Below, one piece after another: positions 6,135 to 6,297 of a stretch of DNA of 6,297 nt. The position numbers and the translations under genes were made by a program. The notes below the pieces were generated by a model. It had not been told where the DNA came from. It made no database searches and saw only the letters and a list, made by a program, of their open reading frames with translations. The stretch's first letter is position 1, and every line of letters begins with the position of its first letter. Where the stretch lies: assembly GCA_946886805.1 (NCBI GenBank), contig CAMPJM010000248.1:1-6297 (forward strand). Reading direction: 5' to 3'. The stretch comes from an uncultured Flammeovirgaceae bacterium. GTDB lineage: Bacteria > Bacteroidota > Bacteroidia > Cytophagales > Cyclobacteriaceae.

Positions 6135-6164
6135 CGTTAAGATAAAGCAGAAGGTTTATTATCA

Positions 6165-6179
6165 AAACTTCGGAAGTCT
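6165..6179. repeat. 15-bp box, right copy (inverted partner of 4380-4394)
   Basis: AAACTTCGGAAGTCT is the exact reverse complement of the box at 4380-4394. Together the two boxes enclose the HTH/PIN operon and the gene-poor region, about 1.8 kb in all. The near-palindromic core makes orientation ambiguous apart from the flanking bases. Confidence 0.5.
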
Positions 6180-6205
6180 CTGCTTATCGCATTCATTCGT
6201 TACAA

Positions 6206-6243
6206 ATTTCTTATAAAGAAATGATTTTATTGACATTTCTTTA
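6206..6243. terminator. AT-rich three-arm inverted repeat, possible terminator
   Basis: TAAAGAAATG (6214-6223) and CATTTCTTTA (6234-6243) form a perfect 10-bp stem with a 10-nt loop. The central arm can instead pair with ATTTCTT at 6206-6212, giving a 7-bp stem with a 3-nt loop. The TTA at 6241-6243 would be the stop codon of a possible minus-strand gene entering from the right, so the hairpin could be its terminator. No uridine tract follows on either strand, so this is tentative. Confidence 0.3.
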
Positions 6244-6297
6244 CAGGGCAAACGCATTTAAAAAATCGGGAAAGAAATATGGAGGGATTGGAGCCAG

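Larger units (their letters stand above)
5525..6240. other. Long gene-poor region downstream of the PIN gene
   Basis: I find no reading frame here with credible protein features on either strand. The longest short frames are a 34-codon plus-strand ORF (5836-5940) and a few minus-strand stretches of 25-36 codons broken by stops, none of which I recognise. The region contains two REP-like elements, an AT-rich hairpin (TATCTTT/AAAGATA at 5712-5718 and 5724-5730, 5-nt loop), an orphan minus-strand -7 box and the right-hand repeat boxes. It looks like decayed or repeat-rich spacer DNA, though an untranslated RNA cannot be excluded. Confidence 0.6.

Noticed and set aside
4380..6179. Classical transposon or insertion sequence bounded by the 15-bp boxes
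   Set aside because: There is no transposase or remnant I recognise, no target-site duplication beside the boxes, and the boxes are near-palindromic, so apparent inversion carries little information.

Overview
The window looks like chromosomal DNA from a Bacteroidota bacterium. The evidence is low GC content, no clear Shine-Dalgarno sequences, a TAnnTTTG-type -7 promoter box, and protein families typical of surface-polysaccharide islands in that phylum. A Cytophagales-like member is a guess. No rRNA, tRNA, CRISPR array or intact insertion sequence is visible.

Left two thirds (1-4213): five tightly packed genes, all on the minus strand and read from high to low coordinates. In transcription order they encode a Wzt-like polysaccharide-export ABC ATPase with an extra C-terminal domain, a sulfotransferase-family protein, an FkbM-family methyltransferase, a complete GT2 glycosyltransferase, and the N-terminal 105 residues of a second GT2 enzyme that runs off the left edge. 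The first three gaps are 6-8 nt, so this is almost certainly one operon. Together the genes describe part of an O-antigen or capsule locus. Sugars are added by the GT2 enzymes, the glycan is decorated by methylation and perhaps sulfation, and the product is exported by an ABC transporter. The cognate permease (Wzm) is not next to the ATPase; instead a divergent toxin-antitoxin module lies there.

Middle (4214-5524): a 302-nt divergent intergenic region holds a hairpin, repeat boxes, a perfect 9-bp inverted repeat and a Bacteroidota-type -7 box. It leads into a two-gene plus-strand operon of an excisionase-like HTH protein and a PIN-domain ribonuclease overlapping by 11 nt. The pair has the architecture of VapB50/VapC50-type toxin-antitoxin systems.

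Right end (5525-6297): about 0.7 kb with no convincing gene. It holds two REP-like elements in opposite orientation, an orphan minus-strand -7 box, second copies of the repeat boxes found upstream of the toxin-antitoxin pair, and a three-armed AT-rich inverted repeat next to what may be the edge of another gene.

The main point of interest is that the toxin-antitoxin module is bracketed by related short repeats and sits where the transporter permease gene would be expected. A second is the pairing of glycan-modifying enzymes with an ATPase carrying a probable glycan-reading C-terminal domain.
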